Positions 21,634 through 33,687 of a stretch of 64,000 bases of DNA are shown piece after piece; within the stretch, counting starts at the first letter, position 1; every line of letters starts with the position of its first letter. The notes beneath the pieces were generated by a model. The model worked only from the letters and a program-made list of their open reading frames with translations, was not told the origin of the DNA and did not search any database. Made by a program: the position numbers and the translations under genes. Origin of the DNA: Limnoperna fortunei (Eukaryota; Mollusca; Bivalvia; Mytilida; Modiolidae); assembly GCA_944474755.1 (NCBI GenBank), contig OX104124.1, forward strand, positions 434,001-498,000, written 5' to 3'.

Positions 21634-21860
21634 TCGATCTGACTTCGGGCAGGGTGTGCTCGACTATAACTGATCGTGGGAAATACACATGTAGTGAGTA
21701 AATTATCAAACTAGTGAGAAATTTGTCAGTCTGAGACTATTCTAATAATATCCAGTTCTGATCGCCAGTCTGTCTACATTGTGTTGTGTTCGGGTATTTC
21801 GGCTTACTTCCCAAATAAAAACCGGACGCCATATATACCACTGAAGATTGAGCTGAAATA
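21634..21860 (+). repeat. Interrupted SINE copy
   Basis: The 5' part 'cttcgggcagggtgtgctcgac' (about 21640) and the 3' part 'tgtgttcgggtatttcggcttacttcc' followed by 'aaaaaccggacgccatatat' (21785-21835) match the SINE body. About 110 bp between them is unrelated, and the GTTAAACA tail is missing. Confidence 0.5.
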
Positions 21861-21865
21861 CATAA

Positions 21866-22105
21866 AATCCTATTCAAATGAAGGTAATAACAAAATACCG
21901 AACGTCGAGAAAAACTATCAAAAAAGACAATCCACAAATCAAAGTCCGAGAAACCGAGAAAACTCCAGAACTAACAACCAAAAACAGCAGTGGTCCTGAT
22001 TTGGTACATTTCAAACGAAACTGAGTTAAACCAGGTTTTATGGCATGCCAAACCTCCCGATTACATGGCTGTAGTATGTGAGTTGGTTTGTTGATAAAAA
22101 TAAGA
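21866..22105 (+). repeat. Dispersed repeat family F3 (best copy)
   Basis: The order 'ggtaataacaaaataccgaa', 'aatcaaagtccgagaaaccg', 'ggtcctgatttggtaca', 'aaaccaggttttatggcatg', 'ccaaacctcccgattacatgg' is shared with 46689 and partly with 5560. I associate this family with mussels. Confidence 0.65.
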
Positions 22106-22134
22106 AACAACTAAACTGAAATGTAAGTCAACAA

Positions 22135-25100
22135 ACGGTCAGTACTTTGATACCCCCCTTACACTGTCACACAAGTCAGTAAGTCCTTTGTTCAATACAT
22201 ATCCCCCTTACCCTGTCACATAAGTCAGTAAGTCGTTTGTCCAATACATATCCCCCTTACCCTGTCACGCAAGTCAATAATTCGTGTGTTCAATACATTT
22301 CCCCCTTACCCTGTAACACAAGTCAATAAGTCGTTTGTCCAATACATATCCCCCTTACCCTGTCACACAAGTCAATAAGTCGTGTGTCCAATACATTTCC
22401 CCCTTACCCTGTAACACAAGTCAATAAGTCGTTTGTCCAATACATATCCCCCTTACCCTGTCACATAAGTCAATAAGTCATATGTCCAATACATATCCCC
22501 CTTACCCTGTCACATAAGTCAATAAATCGTTTGTCCAATACATATCCCCCTTACCCTGTCACATAAGTCAAAAAGTCATATGTCCAATACATATCCCCCT
22601 TACCCTGTCACATAAGTCAATAAATCGTTTGTCCAATACATATCCCCCTTACCCTGTCACATAAGTCAATAAGACGTTTGTCCAATACATATCCCCTTTC
22701 CCTGTCACATAAGTCAATAAGTCATTTGTCCAATACATATCTCCCTTACACTGTCACATAAGTCAATAAGTCGTTGTGTCCAATACATATCCCCCTTACC
22801 CTGTCACATAAGTCAATAAATCGTTTGTCCAATACATGTCCCCCTTACCCTGTCACATAAGTCAATAAGACGTTTGTCCAATACATATCTCCCTTATACT
22901 ATCACATAAGTCAATATGACGTTTGTCCAATACATGTCCCCCTTACACTGTCACACAAGCCAATAAGTCATTTGTCCAATACATTTCCCCCTTACCCTGT
23001 CACATATATAAGTCAATAAGTCATTTGTCCAATACATATCCCCTTACCCTGTCAGACAAGTCAATAAGTCATTTGTCCAATACATATCCCCCTTACCCTG
23101 CCACATAAGTCAATAAGACGTTTGTCCAATACATATCCCCTTACCCTGTCACATAACTCAATAAGTCATTTGTCCAATACATATCTCCCTTACACTGTCA
23201 CATAAGTCAATAAGACGTTTGTCCAATACATATCCCCCTTACCCTGTCACACAAGTCAATACGTCGTTGTGTCCAATACATATCCCCCTTACCCTGTCAC
23301 ACAAATCAATAAGTCTTTGTGTCCAATACATATCCCCCTTACCCTGTCACATAAGTCAATAAGACGTTGTGTCCAATACATATCCCCCTTACCCTGTCAC
23401 ACAAGTCAATAAGTCGTTGTGTCCAATAGATATCCCCCTTACCCTGTCACATAAGTCAATAAGACGTTTGTCCAATACATATCCCCCTTACCCTGTCACA
23501 TAAGTCAATAAGTCGTTGTGTCCAATACATATCCCCCTAACCCTGTCACATAAGTCAATAAGACGTTTGTCCAATACATATCCCCCTTACCCTGTCACAC
23601 AAGTCAATAAGTCGTTGTGTCCAATACATATCCCCCTTACCCTGTCACATAAGTCAATAAGACGTTTGTCCAATACATATCCCCCTTACCCTGTCACATG
23701 AGTCAATAAGACGTTTCTCCAATACATATCCCCCTTACCCTGTCACACAAGTCAATACGTCATTTGTCCAATACATGTCCCGCTTACCCTGTCACACAAG
23801 TCAATAAGTCATTTGTCCAATACATTTCCCCCTTACCCTGTCACACAAATCAATAAGTCGTTGTGTCCAATACATATCCCCCTTACCCTGTCACATAAGT
23901 CAATAAGACGTTTGTCCAATACATATCCCCTTTCCCTGTCACATAAGTCAATAAGTCATTTGTCCAATACATATCTCCCTTACACTGTCACATAAGTCAA
24001 TAAGTCGTTGTGTCCAATACATATCCCCCTTACCCTGTCACATAAGTCAATAAATCGTTTGTCCAATACATGTCCCCCTTACCCTGTAACATAAGTCAAT
24101 AAGACGTTTGTCCAATACATATCTCCCTTACACTATCACATAAGTCAATATGACGTTTGTCCAATACATGTCCCCCTTACACTGTCACACAAGCCAATAA
24201 GTCATTTGTCCAATACATTTCCCCCTTACCCTGTCACATATATAAGTCAATAAGTCATTTGTCCAATACATATCCCCTTACCCTGTCAGACAAGTCAATA
24301 AGTCATTTGTCCAATACATATCCCCCTTACCCTGTCACATGAGTCAATAAGACGTTTCTCCAATACATATCCCCCTTACCCTGTCACACAAGTCAATACG
24401 TCATTTGTCCAATACATGTCCCGCTTACCCTGTCACACAAGTCAATAAGTCATTTGTCAAATACATATCTCCCTTACACTGTCACATAAGTCAATAAGAC
24501 GTTTGTCCAATACATATCCCCCTTACCCTGTCACACAAGTCAATACGTCGTTGTGTCCAATACATATCCCCCTTACCCTGTCACACAAATCAATAAGTCT
24601 TTGTGTCCAATACATATCCCCCTTACCCTGTCACATAAGTCAATAAGACGTTGTGTCCAATACATATCCCCCTTACCCTGTCACACAAGTCAATAAGTCG
24701 TTGTGTCCAATAGATATCCCCCTTACCCTGTCACATAAGTCAATAAGACGTTTGTCCAATACATATCCCCCTTACCCTGTCACATAAGTCAATAAGTCGT
24801 TGTGTCCAATACATATCCCCCTAACCCTGTCACATAAGTCAATAAGACGTTTGTCCAATACATATCCCCCTTACCCTGTCACACAAGTCAATAAGTCGTT
24901 GTGTCCAATACATATCCCCCTTACCCTGTCACATAAGTCAATAAGACGTTTGTCCAATACATATCCCCCTTACCCTGTCACATGAGTCAATAAGACGTTT
25001 CTCCAATACATATCCCCCTTACCCTGTCACACAAGTCAATACGTCATTTGTCCAATACATATCCCCCTTACCCTGTCACATAAGTCAATAAGACGTTGTG

Positions 25101-26318
25101 TCCAATACATATCCCCCTTACCCTGTCACACAAGTCAATAAGTCGTTGTGTCCAATACATATCCCCCTTACCCTGTCACACAAGTCAATAAGTCGTTGTG
25201 TCCAATACATATCCCCCTTACCCTGTCACACAAGCCAATAAGTCCTTTGTTCAATACATATCCTGCGGCCTTACCCTGTCACATAAGTCAATAAGTCGTT
25301 TGTCCAATACATATCCCCCTTACCCTGTCACACAAGCCAATAAGTCATTTGTCCAATACATATCCCCCTTACTCTGTCACACAAGTCAATAAGTCATTGT
25401 CCAATACATATCCCCTTACCCTGTCACATAAGTCAATAAGACGTTTGTCCAATACATATCCCCTTACCCTGTCACATTAGTCAATAAGTCGTTGTGTCTA
25501 ATACATATCCCCTTACCCTGTCACATTAGTCAATAAGTCGTTTGTCCTATACTTATCCCTTTACCCTGTCACATAAGTCAATAAGACGTTTGTCCAATAC
25601 ATATCCCCTTACCCTGTCACATTAGTCAATAAGTCGTTTGTCCAATACATATCCCCCTTACCCTGTCACATAAGTCAATAAGTCGTTTGTCCAATACATT
25701 TCCCCCTTACCCTATCACACAAGCCAATAAGTCATTTGTCCAATACATGTCCCCCTTACCCTGTCACACAAGTCAATAAGTCATTTGTCCAATACATTTT
25801 CCCCTTACCCTGTCACATAAGTCAATAAGTCGTTGTGTCCAATACATATCCCCCTTACCCTGTCACACAAGTCAATAAGACGTTTGTCCAATTCATATCC
25901 CCCTTACCCTGTCACACAAGTCAATAAGTCATTTGTCCAATACACATCCCCCTTACCCTGTCACACAAGTCAATAAGACGTTTGTCCAATACATATCCCC
26001 CTTACCCTGTCACACAAGTCAATAAGTCATTTGTCCAATACATATCCCCCTTACCCTGTCACACAAGTCAATAAGACGTTTGTCCAATTCATATCCCCCT
26101 TACCCTGTCACACAAGTCAATAAGTCATTTGTCCAATACATATCCCCCTTACCCTGTCACACAAGTCAATAAGACGTTTGTCCAATACATATCCCCCTTA
26201 CCCTGTCACACAAGTCAATAAGTCATTTGTTCAATACATATCCCCCTTACCCTGTCACACAAGTCAATAAGTCGTTTGTCCAATACATATCCCCTTACCT
26301 GTCAATAAAGTCCAATAC
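22135..26318. repeat. 49-bp satellite with 1.2-kb block duplication
   Basis: About 85 units of 49-50 bp based on 'ccaatacatatcccccttac' + 'cctgtcacataagtcaataa' + 'gtcgtttgt'. Rare variants reveal a block duplication: 'atcccctttccctgtc' recurs 1234 bp apart (22691 and 23925), the 'cacatatataagtc' insertion also recurs about 1234 bp apart, and the 'caatagatatcc' variant recurs 1284 bp apart (23427 and 24711), one unit more. Reading frames of about 60 residues through it are by-products of the unit. Confidence 0.95.
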
Positions 26319-26454
26319 AATACATACAAAATTCGATACATACGATATGTAGGTTTATGCAATTTGATATTTCTTTGTATAGAAATATCACGAGATCTTG
26401 TGTGATTTGGAAAACTTGCAATCATTGTTAATTAGTGTTGGAGTGAGCACTTTT

Positions 26455-26550
26455 TTTCAGTAGGGAACACACAACCCTCTGTTGACACGCCGGTGATCAC
26501 TAGTAGATGAACGGCTTCATGTAACCACCTAGACCACTCGAGCACCAAAT
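26455..26550 (-). repeat. SINE head fragment, minus strand
   Basis: On the minus strand it reads GGTGCTCGAGTGGTCTAGG and then 'gtgatcaccggcgtgtcaac', 'gagggttgtgtgttccc', a tRNA-Ser/Leu-like SINE head with no body or tail. Confidence 0.45.
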
Positions 26551-26809
26551 GCCCTTTTGCCAGAAAAAAAGCTTAATAATAAAAAAAACGTAATCGTAGA
26601 TTTAATTAATTATCTGGATTTAAACCTTTCTAATGCATAATTGCCGTTTACAAACAATTTAAGATTTCTAAAATACGAATATGAACAGTTATTAAACCAT
26701 ATTGAATATCTGGTCTGAGGTTATTATTTTATTTTTTTTACCAACAGTTCATCGCCCGAGCTAATTATATAAGTATCAGTTATTTCTTGTTCAATTATCG
26801 TTAGTCGTG

Positions 26810-27040
26810 TTCAGCCATGTTTTATTTTGGGGGATATTTCGAATACAGCCGTAATTTATTTTTTTTAAGCTGTGTTATTATTTATTTTTATTACTTCGTA
26901 TTCAGCTGTGCTTTATTTTTTGGGTTTCTTCGTTTTCATCTGTGTCGTATTTTATGGGTTACTTCGTACTCAGGTGTGTTTTATTTTATTTATTTTTTTT
27001 TAAAGAAAAGGGGGGGGGGGGGTGGTTACTTCGTGTTCAT
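26810..27040. repeat. Degenerate T-rich minisatellite
   Basis: About five units of 45-50 bp share 'ttcagctgtgttttatttt' and 'gg(g/a)ttacttcgtattc', and the region ends in an A/G-rich tract with 12 G at about 27010-27021. The 112-residue open frame across it has only low-complexity sequence and is not called a gene. Confidence 0.6.
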
Positions 27041-27204
27041 AATGCGTATACGTGCCTTGCATCGAAAACTACAGACCGCTTCTCTACCTGGCAGCTGTGT
27101 TGGTAGAGCCCTTAGCACATTATATTCTTACAGCACAGTATGTCACATTTTATAAACAGGTCGATTGCAGTATTAAACAACAATAAAAAACTGCAAATAA
27201 CTAT

Positions 27205-27375
27205 TTACAGACACTGACCGATTTAGACAGATTACAAGATCTCGATATCAAACAGAACTATCTTAACCGCAGAACACGCGTATGTATCTGTGTACTCCGA
27301 CGCTGAATGATTTAGACAGATATAACAAGATCTCGATATCAAACAGAACTATATCTTAACCGCAGAACCTGTGTA
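27205..27375. repeat. Tandem duplication of about 90 bp
   Basis: 'gatttagacagat...aacaagatctcgatatcaaa' followed by 'cagaactat(at)cttaaccgcagaac' occurs twice in a row with minor indels. Confidence 0.85.
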
Positions 27376-27939
27376 TTCCGCTGTTTCAAAACACAACACA
27401 AACCGGCCATGACTTGCACGTCAATCATCACAATAGATCATTGCTTTCGAACCTAGCTCTGTAAATGTCTTTTGTTTAGTAGTAAGTTCGAAAGACTACT
27501 CTCCAGGCAAAAATTACTGAAGAAACTGTCAGTTTTCAAGTCTATTGACAGCCTCGAAGGTTATTAAGAATAATTTGTAATGTTAATTAAAAAATAATGT
27601 GATTTGTTTCATTGAAATGAACATTTTGAACTTAAGGATAACAACAGAAAGTGGGTGGTGGGGTGTGGGGGTGTGGGATCGCTTCATACAAAAACCAAGT
27701 TTACAGTATAGTGTTCCTAATGTCTAGATAACCACATCGTGTCATCAGGTACAATGGGGAGATAACCCCACAATGTGTCATTAGTGATAAGCAGCGTGCA
27801 TAGAAGACAAGAAAACTGTTGATGCAAAGCATCATTCGCCGCCGAATTATTCTATGTTTGTCTGTATGATAATAATTTTACAGAGGCATTTAAAACATTT
27901 TATATCTATGTTACAGAAGTTATTTTATATTTGTTTGTT

Positions 27940-28080
27940 TAAATGTTGTTTAACGCCACTTTCAGAATTTTTCAGCTATATCATGACGTCAAGTTTATAT
28001 GGGGTTTAATTTTCCTGGTACTGCGGCTTCCTCCCCAAATAAAAACTGGACGCCACGATATATCTGAAAACAAAAGCAAT
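27940..28080. repeat. Two opposed SINE 3' ends
   Basis: A minus-strand tail ('gttgtttaacgccactttcag', 'atttttcagctatatcatgacg') is followed directly by a plus-strand body ('cctggtactgcggcttcctc', 'aaaaactggacgccacgata'), so the pieces face each other. Rearrangement or nested insertion is likely. The minus-strand open frame extending to 28266 is not supported as a gene. Confidence 0.55.
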
Positions 28081-28785
28081 CAATGCAAAATATAGATCAT
28101 CTGACAAAATGGCAGCTATAAGAGAAAGATAATCTGATACAAGAAATGCATGCAAAATTGTCTTTTTAATTTTAGATTGGCCCCCAAAAAATTGTACGTA
28201 TAGCGGTCCAGATAAGGCTAAATAATCGCAGAAGGCTGTTATATAACATACAGACTTGTGTAGCAATCATCTCGGATTTTATATAGAAATAAAAACATAC
28301 TCTGTATAAGGACTATCTAATAAACATTCGCTTAGAATCAAAATTGCAATTTCTAAAAAGAAGGCATTTGAACTTTTCTTCCATAAAGTCTTATGCGAAG
28401 CTTAGTCCTGCAGTTGGGATTAGTTTGAATTACCGATTTCTAAATTTGCCCACATGTAATTCTTGTCATATATAAAATCATAAATATACTTGAATTAAAA
28501 CTAATGTTCAAGTGGTTCAACTAAATAAATTATTGACATAATATTTATTTATTGCATCTTACAAAATAGGCATATTCCGGAATTGTATACATAAAATAGC
28601 TGTTATTTTGGTCGAAACTGTATACACAAAATAGTCTTTTCTTCTGGTTTTCGATTTTTCAAAGCTACGCTCATCAGTAGCACTATCATCGAAAGACCAC
28701 GTACCAGGTTAAAATTGTCTCTCTCTATTATTAACTTCAATAAATAGAATACCAAAAATATTTATAATTGCATGAAAATTTGATA
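28081..28785. other. Intergenic, nothing recognised
   Basis: AT-rich sequence without convincing frames or repeats. Confidence 0.35.
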
Positions 28786-28789
28786 TCAC

Positions 28790-29535
28790 TCGAGCATTTT
28801 TTGCAGTCCAGAGACAAGCAGCGTACAATGAGGCGATAACCACACAATGTGTCATGAGCCAGAAACTGCGTCCATAGATAACAACACAATGCGTCATCAG
28901 AGACTAGCAGCGTACAATTAGGATATAACCACGCGTGTCATCAGAAACAAGGGGCGTACAATGTGGAGATAACCACACAACGTATCATCAGAAACAAACA
29001 GCGTACAGAGACAATACGTCATCAGTGACAAGCAGCGTAATATGGGGAGATAACCACACGTGTCATGAGAGACAATGAGCGTACAAAAGGGAACTATTCA
29101 GACGTGTCATTAGAGACAAGGAGCGTACAGTAGGGAAATAACCACACGTGTCATGAGACACAAGGAGCGTACAATGTGGAGACAATCACACGTGTCATGA
29201 GAGACAATGAGGAGATAAATACACAATGTGTCATCAGTGACAAGGAGCGTACAATGATGAGATAACACACGTGTCATCCGTGACAAGCACGGTAAAATAG
29301 GGAGATAACCACACAACGTGTCATCAGAGACAATGACAATGAGCCCACAATGGTGAGATAACAAACGTGTCATCAGTGACAAACAGCGTACAATGGAGAG
29401 ATAACCACACAATGTGTCATGAGCCAGAAGCTGCGTACATAGAAGATAACAACACAATGTGTCATCAGAGACAATGAGCGTACAATGAGGAGATGACCAC
29501 ACGCGTCGCCAGTGACAATTATTGTCCAAAGGGAA
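28790..29535. repeat. Degenerate ~50-57-bp minisatellite
   Basis: About 13-14 diverged units share 'gtgtcatcagagacaagcag', 'cgtacaatg', 'gggagataaccacacaa'. Isolated related units occur at 27725-27800 and about 30050-30110, so the array was once larger or has seeded copies. The minus-strand 144-residue frame (29110-29544) is a product of the repeat. Confidence 0.9.
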
Positions 29536-29599
29536 GAGAACCACACAGTTTGTCAGTTTTATTATAGCAAGAATACGCCATAAGTTAACAAAGAATGAT

Positions 29600-30110
29600 T
29601 TATTTATGTATATATATCACACATTTTTGGGGTTTCATAATCAGTTTTAGCAAAATCAATTTTATAATAAGGAATGTAACAAAGACTATGTTTTGTTTTA
29701 ATTAAAACGCCTCCTATTAATAAAGAAATATTAACGAACAGCATCTGAAAAAAACAATATAGAAACGATATAAATTTGAGATATCCTTGTATATATCTAA
29801 TAAACATACAGAATATACCTTTATACTACTGGAAATACTGCAAGGGACAAACCATATTCTTATCCCAGGGAGAGGGGTCAATTTTAGGAAAAATGTCCTT
29901 GTCTGGCCAAAGCATATTTCTACCTATCCCCCCCCCCCCCCTTTTCCCCATATTGTCTTGTACTTTTAGAAAACAATCGTACACGTCTTCTTTGCGACGA
30001 AAACAAAATATATTTCCAGGAAATCACAGATAAGATCACGGTTTGTCCTTACGTAAATCACAGGCTCAGATAAATCCACGGTGTGTCATCAGGCTCAGAT
30101 AAAACCCTAC
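29600..30110. other. Intergenic between array and membrane-protein gene
   Basis: AT-rich with a C tract at 29929-29942. No supported gene. The 3' part contains degenerate '(tg)tgtcatcaggctcagata' pieces related to the preceding array. It should hold the 3' UTR of the gene ending at 30118, but no clear AATAAA was seen close to the stop. Confidence 0.35.
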
Positions 30111-30117
30111 GTAAAGG

Positions 30118-30753
30118 TTATAAGTCTGGATTCAGACTGCTGAGATCAATAAGTTTTCGTTTTGGAGAATCGTTTTGTTTCGAATTATATTTTATCTCAT
30201 GTTTTGATATAACAGGCATAGTTTCAAAGTCGGAGGTACTATTTCCTCTGGGAAAAACCCATTTACTACTCGGATTGTTGGTCCTGCGGTGAACGTCTTC
30301 GTCATACTCCTCATCCCCGGATGTAACTGTTATGGACACACTTTCATTTTTGTTATATTTATTCGGCGATGTACTCTTTTCAGAAATTTCATATTTACTT
30401 TGCGCCGATGAACCTTTCGCTTTCGGTGTTTCCTTGCTTATTCTTGCGTTTTTATTTTCTGTAGTATTGTAAAGATTCGTGAATTCCACTTCCCAAATAA
30501 TTGCTGCGCTAGGTGCATTAATTCGGCGCCTTTCCTTTCGGAACAATGCTTGTTTTTTATTCAGCGCCTTTCTACGTTGGTGAAATTTTCGGAATGAAAG
30601 TCCAAGTCCTATGACTATGGGAATCAGAAGAACTAACGGTAAGACGATGCCAATAATAGGTACAGGGTAATCTGCTCGTTTGTTCAATCCATCTTGCACG
30701 TAAGAGGAATCAGTAGAGATGTTCCGAAGATTTGTGGCAGCTGACACTGACAT
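30118..30753 (-). CDS. Single-pass membrane protein of unknown function
   Basis: The 211-residue frame has one clear membrane segment at about residues 31-53 (PIIGIVLPLVLLIPIVIGLG). It is preceded by a short polar N-terminus with an N-glycosylation-type NIS and followed by a strongly basic stretch (RKFHQRRKALNKKQ...RKERRR) that acts as a stop-transfer signal. The tail is polar and Ser/Lys-rich, with an acidic patch (DEEYDED) near 153-159. There is no signal peptide, so either it is a signal-anchor protein or, more likely, this is the last exon of a receptor whose ectodomain exons lie beyond 30753; possible acceptors (...TGTCAG) lie at the start of the frame but have poor pyrimidine tracts. 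I recognise no family. Length and composition argue against a chance frame. Confidence 0.55.
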   Translation of the reverse strand: MSVSAATNLRNISTDSSYVQDGLNKRADYPVPIIGIVLPLVLLIPIVIGLGLSFRKFHQRRKALNKKQALFRKERRRINAPSAAIIWEVEFTNLYNTTENKNARISKETPKAKGSSAQSKYEISEKSTSPNKYNKNESVSITVTSGDEEYDEDVHRRTNNPSSKWVFPRGNSTSDFETMPVISKHEIKYNSKQNDSPKRKLIDLSSLNPDL

Positions 30754-32476
30754 TTTCCGTTTTAAATAATTAAAAATTGTTTCGCAGTGAAAACGCAGTA
30801 GTTTCCATTAGTTTTGAAAATATTTCATATATTCTCAATAATATTGATCTACATCAAAGAAAATCCAATTTTCATGCGAATATATAAATACGTCAATCAT
30901 TTATTCCATGTCAATCGTACCTGTTCCAGTATCAAGAAAAATACATGTCTCAACGCCATTAATTTCACATTGTAAATGAAATACACAATACCTTGATTAT
31001 CTTCGTCTTAACACTGTAAACAACTCCTAGTCAAAACACAGAAAATAGATCTAACATTACAGCAAATCGTTAATAGAGCGTTCTTTAAGATGTGTCAACA
31101 TTACACAACTCGTAGTATCAGCCACTTTAGCTAATCAATGTCACCTTGTGTCTGCGCACACATCAGATTAGAAGGATCGTTTCTAACTATAGCATAAACC
31201 GTTGTCTTCAATTACGGCATGGTAGGTGTGTAATTTGCTACGCTTATCTGTACGGAACATTTAATATAGCGAAATCTGCATAGTGAAATTGCTTTCATTT
31301 ATTATTTAAGTACGATTTTCGTAAAATTATTACCTGGCAAACCATACGAGGCTCGAAAAAGGATAGAATGGAAGGTTTATGAATCGATACCGGAATGGAA
31401 GGTTTAAACATCTAGTTTTTATTTGGAGGTCATATCCAACGACACTAGTAACATTTTCGATCTGAAAAATATCAGTCAGTTTAATAGCTGTGTAAAACAA
31501 CTAAACGTGTCTAAAAGAATTCCTTTACCTAAGAATTCTGGAATGTGAAATTAAACAATTCCCCCACCTACGACCTCTGGAAGGTGAAATTGATTGTTTT
31601 CAATTAGAAATGAAACATACATTTCTCATATCGATTTCAATTATTGTGAAAGCTTTCATTTTGTTTTACCTGACAAATTAAACGGCAATAAGTCGTATAT
31701 ATAGATTTTATTGGAATTTAGCAAAATACAATATCGATTTTCTTTCAAGCCAAAATTAAGAAATTGTGCCACAATCCTAAATTAACAAATGATCTACCTT
31801 TATATTTACCGTTATGGAACTGTCACATTCGTTTCCCCCACGATACATTATAATCAACTTCCACAGCATACATTTGCGTCAGTAGGCTACGTGTGCACAC
31901 ACAAATCTGTTGTTATCTTCTTTTCATTAAGTAACGTACACAAAACTTACCATTATATAATTTTCACGTGATAATTTTACAGCATGTATCTACATTATAT
32001 TACTTTATTGTTTAATTTAACCCTTGTTACATATTACTAACTTTGGCAATAGCAAAATTATATAGAATTATGAAAATTTGTTAAGTTAATCTCGGTTAGC
32101 AAATTTTCATTAATATCACCGGAAGTCGCCTTTGTTTTTCAGAAAAAGGCAAAAGTTGGGTGTGTGTGTGTGTGGGGGGGGGGGGGTGTAAGGGAATAGG
32201 AGTACGCGGAGCATGTACGCGTAATTATTGTTTACGGTATCTATTAACCATGTTAACGTCCCGTGAGCAACATTTCTGCCATAATCACAACTAATTGAAT
32301 CAGTCAATAAATCGATGGGCGTAATTACGACAGCTACTGTGAAGTTCAGGGAAGGGTAGGAACGGATCGAGAATTCAGTTTCTTGTAGCAGATACCTCTT
32401 TATGTTGGCATATATCTGACCCTACTTGTCACATAATTAAGTACCTCTTTCAAAACCTAAACAGATGCGCGTAGTC
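30754..32476. other. Intergenic, nothing recognised
   Basis: AT-rich throughout. The frame at 31789-31971 has no motif. No ectodomain exons for the membrane protein at 30118-30753 could be identified by eye. A (TG)n/G tract lies at 32160-32187 just beyond a moderately G-rich stretch. Confidence 0.35.
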
Positions 32477-32484
32477 AGTTTGCC

Positions 32485-32904
32485 CAAGGGGGGGGGGGGG
32501 TCACTAAGGATACTTTTAGGTACAGGTGTGCGGACGGACATTTGAAAACCCACCCTATTCATATATTTTCGGACACTATAAAACAGGATCTAATCATATA
32601 TTGAATGATTAAATCAGACCTATTCATATATTTATTACTGCACATCCCCATTGACAAAATAGTACGTTTACTACCAAATTGATCAATTGATGTTAATGGA
32701 ACACTTTGTTTGTAAAATCACTGTGGTTTACATAGGCTTAACATGCTTAAGATGAGAATTGAGGCATGGAATATATTTAGATAATTTACAACTACCCAAT
32801 GATATATTTTTCAATGAAAAAAGCTACCTATTCATATATTTTGGAGAGCTAAAAAAAGTGACCTATTCGGGCCGCACATCCGTATTACCAAGTTACCCCC
32901 CGTG
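32485..32904 (-). mobile_element. hAT-type MITE, copy 3 (intact, 420 bp)
   Basis: It runs from CAAGGGGGG to CCCCCCGTG and is flanked by the perfect 8-bp repeat AGTTTGCC at 32477-32484 and 32905-32912. In minus orientation it has the landmarks of copies 1 and 2 ('ggtaatacggatgtgcggcc', 'atatatcattgggtagttgt', then 'gtacctaaaagtatccttag'). It is noncoding. Confidence 0.85.
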
Positions 32905-32912
32905 AGTTTGCC

Positions 32913-33216
32913 ACTCTCCACACCGTTCAAATGACACTGTCTTCGGCTAGGCTTACAACCCCGCCTCTTATTCGTTAAATGATGAAAATTAATTAATAAG
33001 GAGTTGCAGACTAAACCGGTTCTGACAGGTACCACCTGAGCATTACTATTATAATGTAGTGTGTCAGAAAACGCGAGAGCTAAAATTAATACTAATTTTA
33101 TTTCATTTTCAACACACATTTTATTAGAACTCGTAGCATTCTTTGATCTGCAAAGTGGCACGAGAACCACACATACATTTGTAATTTATTATATATGTTT
33201 GACACAAATCTAAATT
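32913..33216. other. Spacer between two MITEs
   Basis: About 300 bp. A minus-strand frame crosses it into copy 3 but shows no motif, and I see no supported gene. Confidence 0.35.
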
Positions 33217-33224
33217 ATCAGACC

Positions 33225-33671
33225 CACGCGGGGGGGGGGGGGGGATAACTAAAGATACTTTTAGGTACAGGTCTGCGGACGGACATTTGAAAACCCACCC
33301 TATTCATATATTTTCGGACATTATTAAACAGGATCTAATCATATATTGAATATCTAAATCAGACCTATTCATATATTTTATTACTTCACATCCCCATTGA
33401 CAAAATTGTACATTCACTACTAAAATGATAAATTGATGTTAACGGAACACTTTGTTTGTAAAATCACATAGGCTTAACATGCTTAAGATGAGAAATGAGG
33501 CATGGATATATTTAGATAATTTACAACTACCCAATGATATATTTTTCATTGAAAAAAGCTACCTATTCATATATTTTGGAGAGCTAAAAAAGTTACATAT
33601 TCGGGCCGCACATCCGTATCACCGTATCACCATATATATACCAAGTTCACCCCCCACCCCCACCCCCCTTG
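33225..33671 (-). mobile_element. hAT-type MITE, copy 4 (intact, 447 bp)
   Basis: It runs from CACGCGGGGG to CCCCCCTTG, flanked by the perfect 8-bp repeat ATCAGACC at 33217-33224 and 33672-33679. It is highly similar to copy 3, in the same orientation 320 bp away, with a few small indels and an expanded C-rich end. The open frame at 33452-33682 falls inside it and is not a gene. Confidence 0.85.
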
Positions 33672-33687
33672 ATCAGACCTAACAATT

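Noticed and set aside
22923..25392. Series of 60-residue frames with SNTYPPYPVTQ-type repeats
   Set aside because: They are generated by the 49-bp satellite. The frame changes with every unit of different length, and stops recur each few units.
22135..26318. CRISPR array (regular repeats with variable parts)
   Set aside because: Units are contiguous 49-bp tandem copies without unique spacers, and the genome is eukaryotic.
26817..27155. 112-residue Phe/Tyr-rich plus frame with hydrophobic stretch
   Set aside because: It arises from a degenerate T-rich minisatellite and homopolymer tracts, not from a membrane protein.
29110..29544. 144-residue minus-strand frame rich in SDDTLC-like repeats
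   Set aside because: It lies wholly inside the ~55-bp degenerate minisatellite, which explains the periodic peptide.
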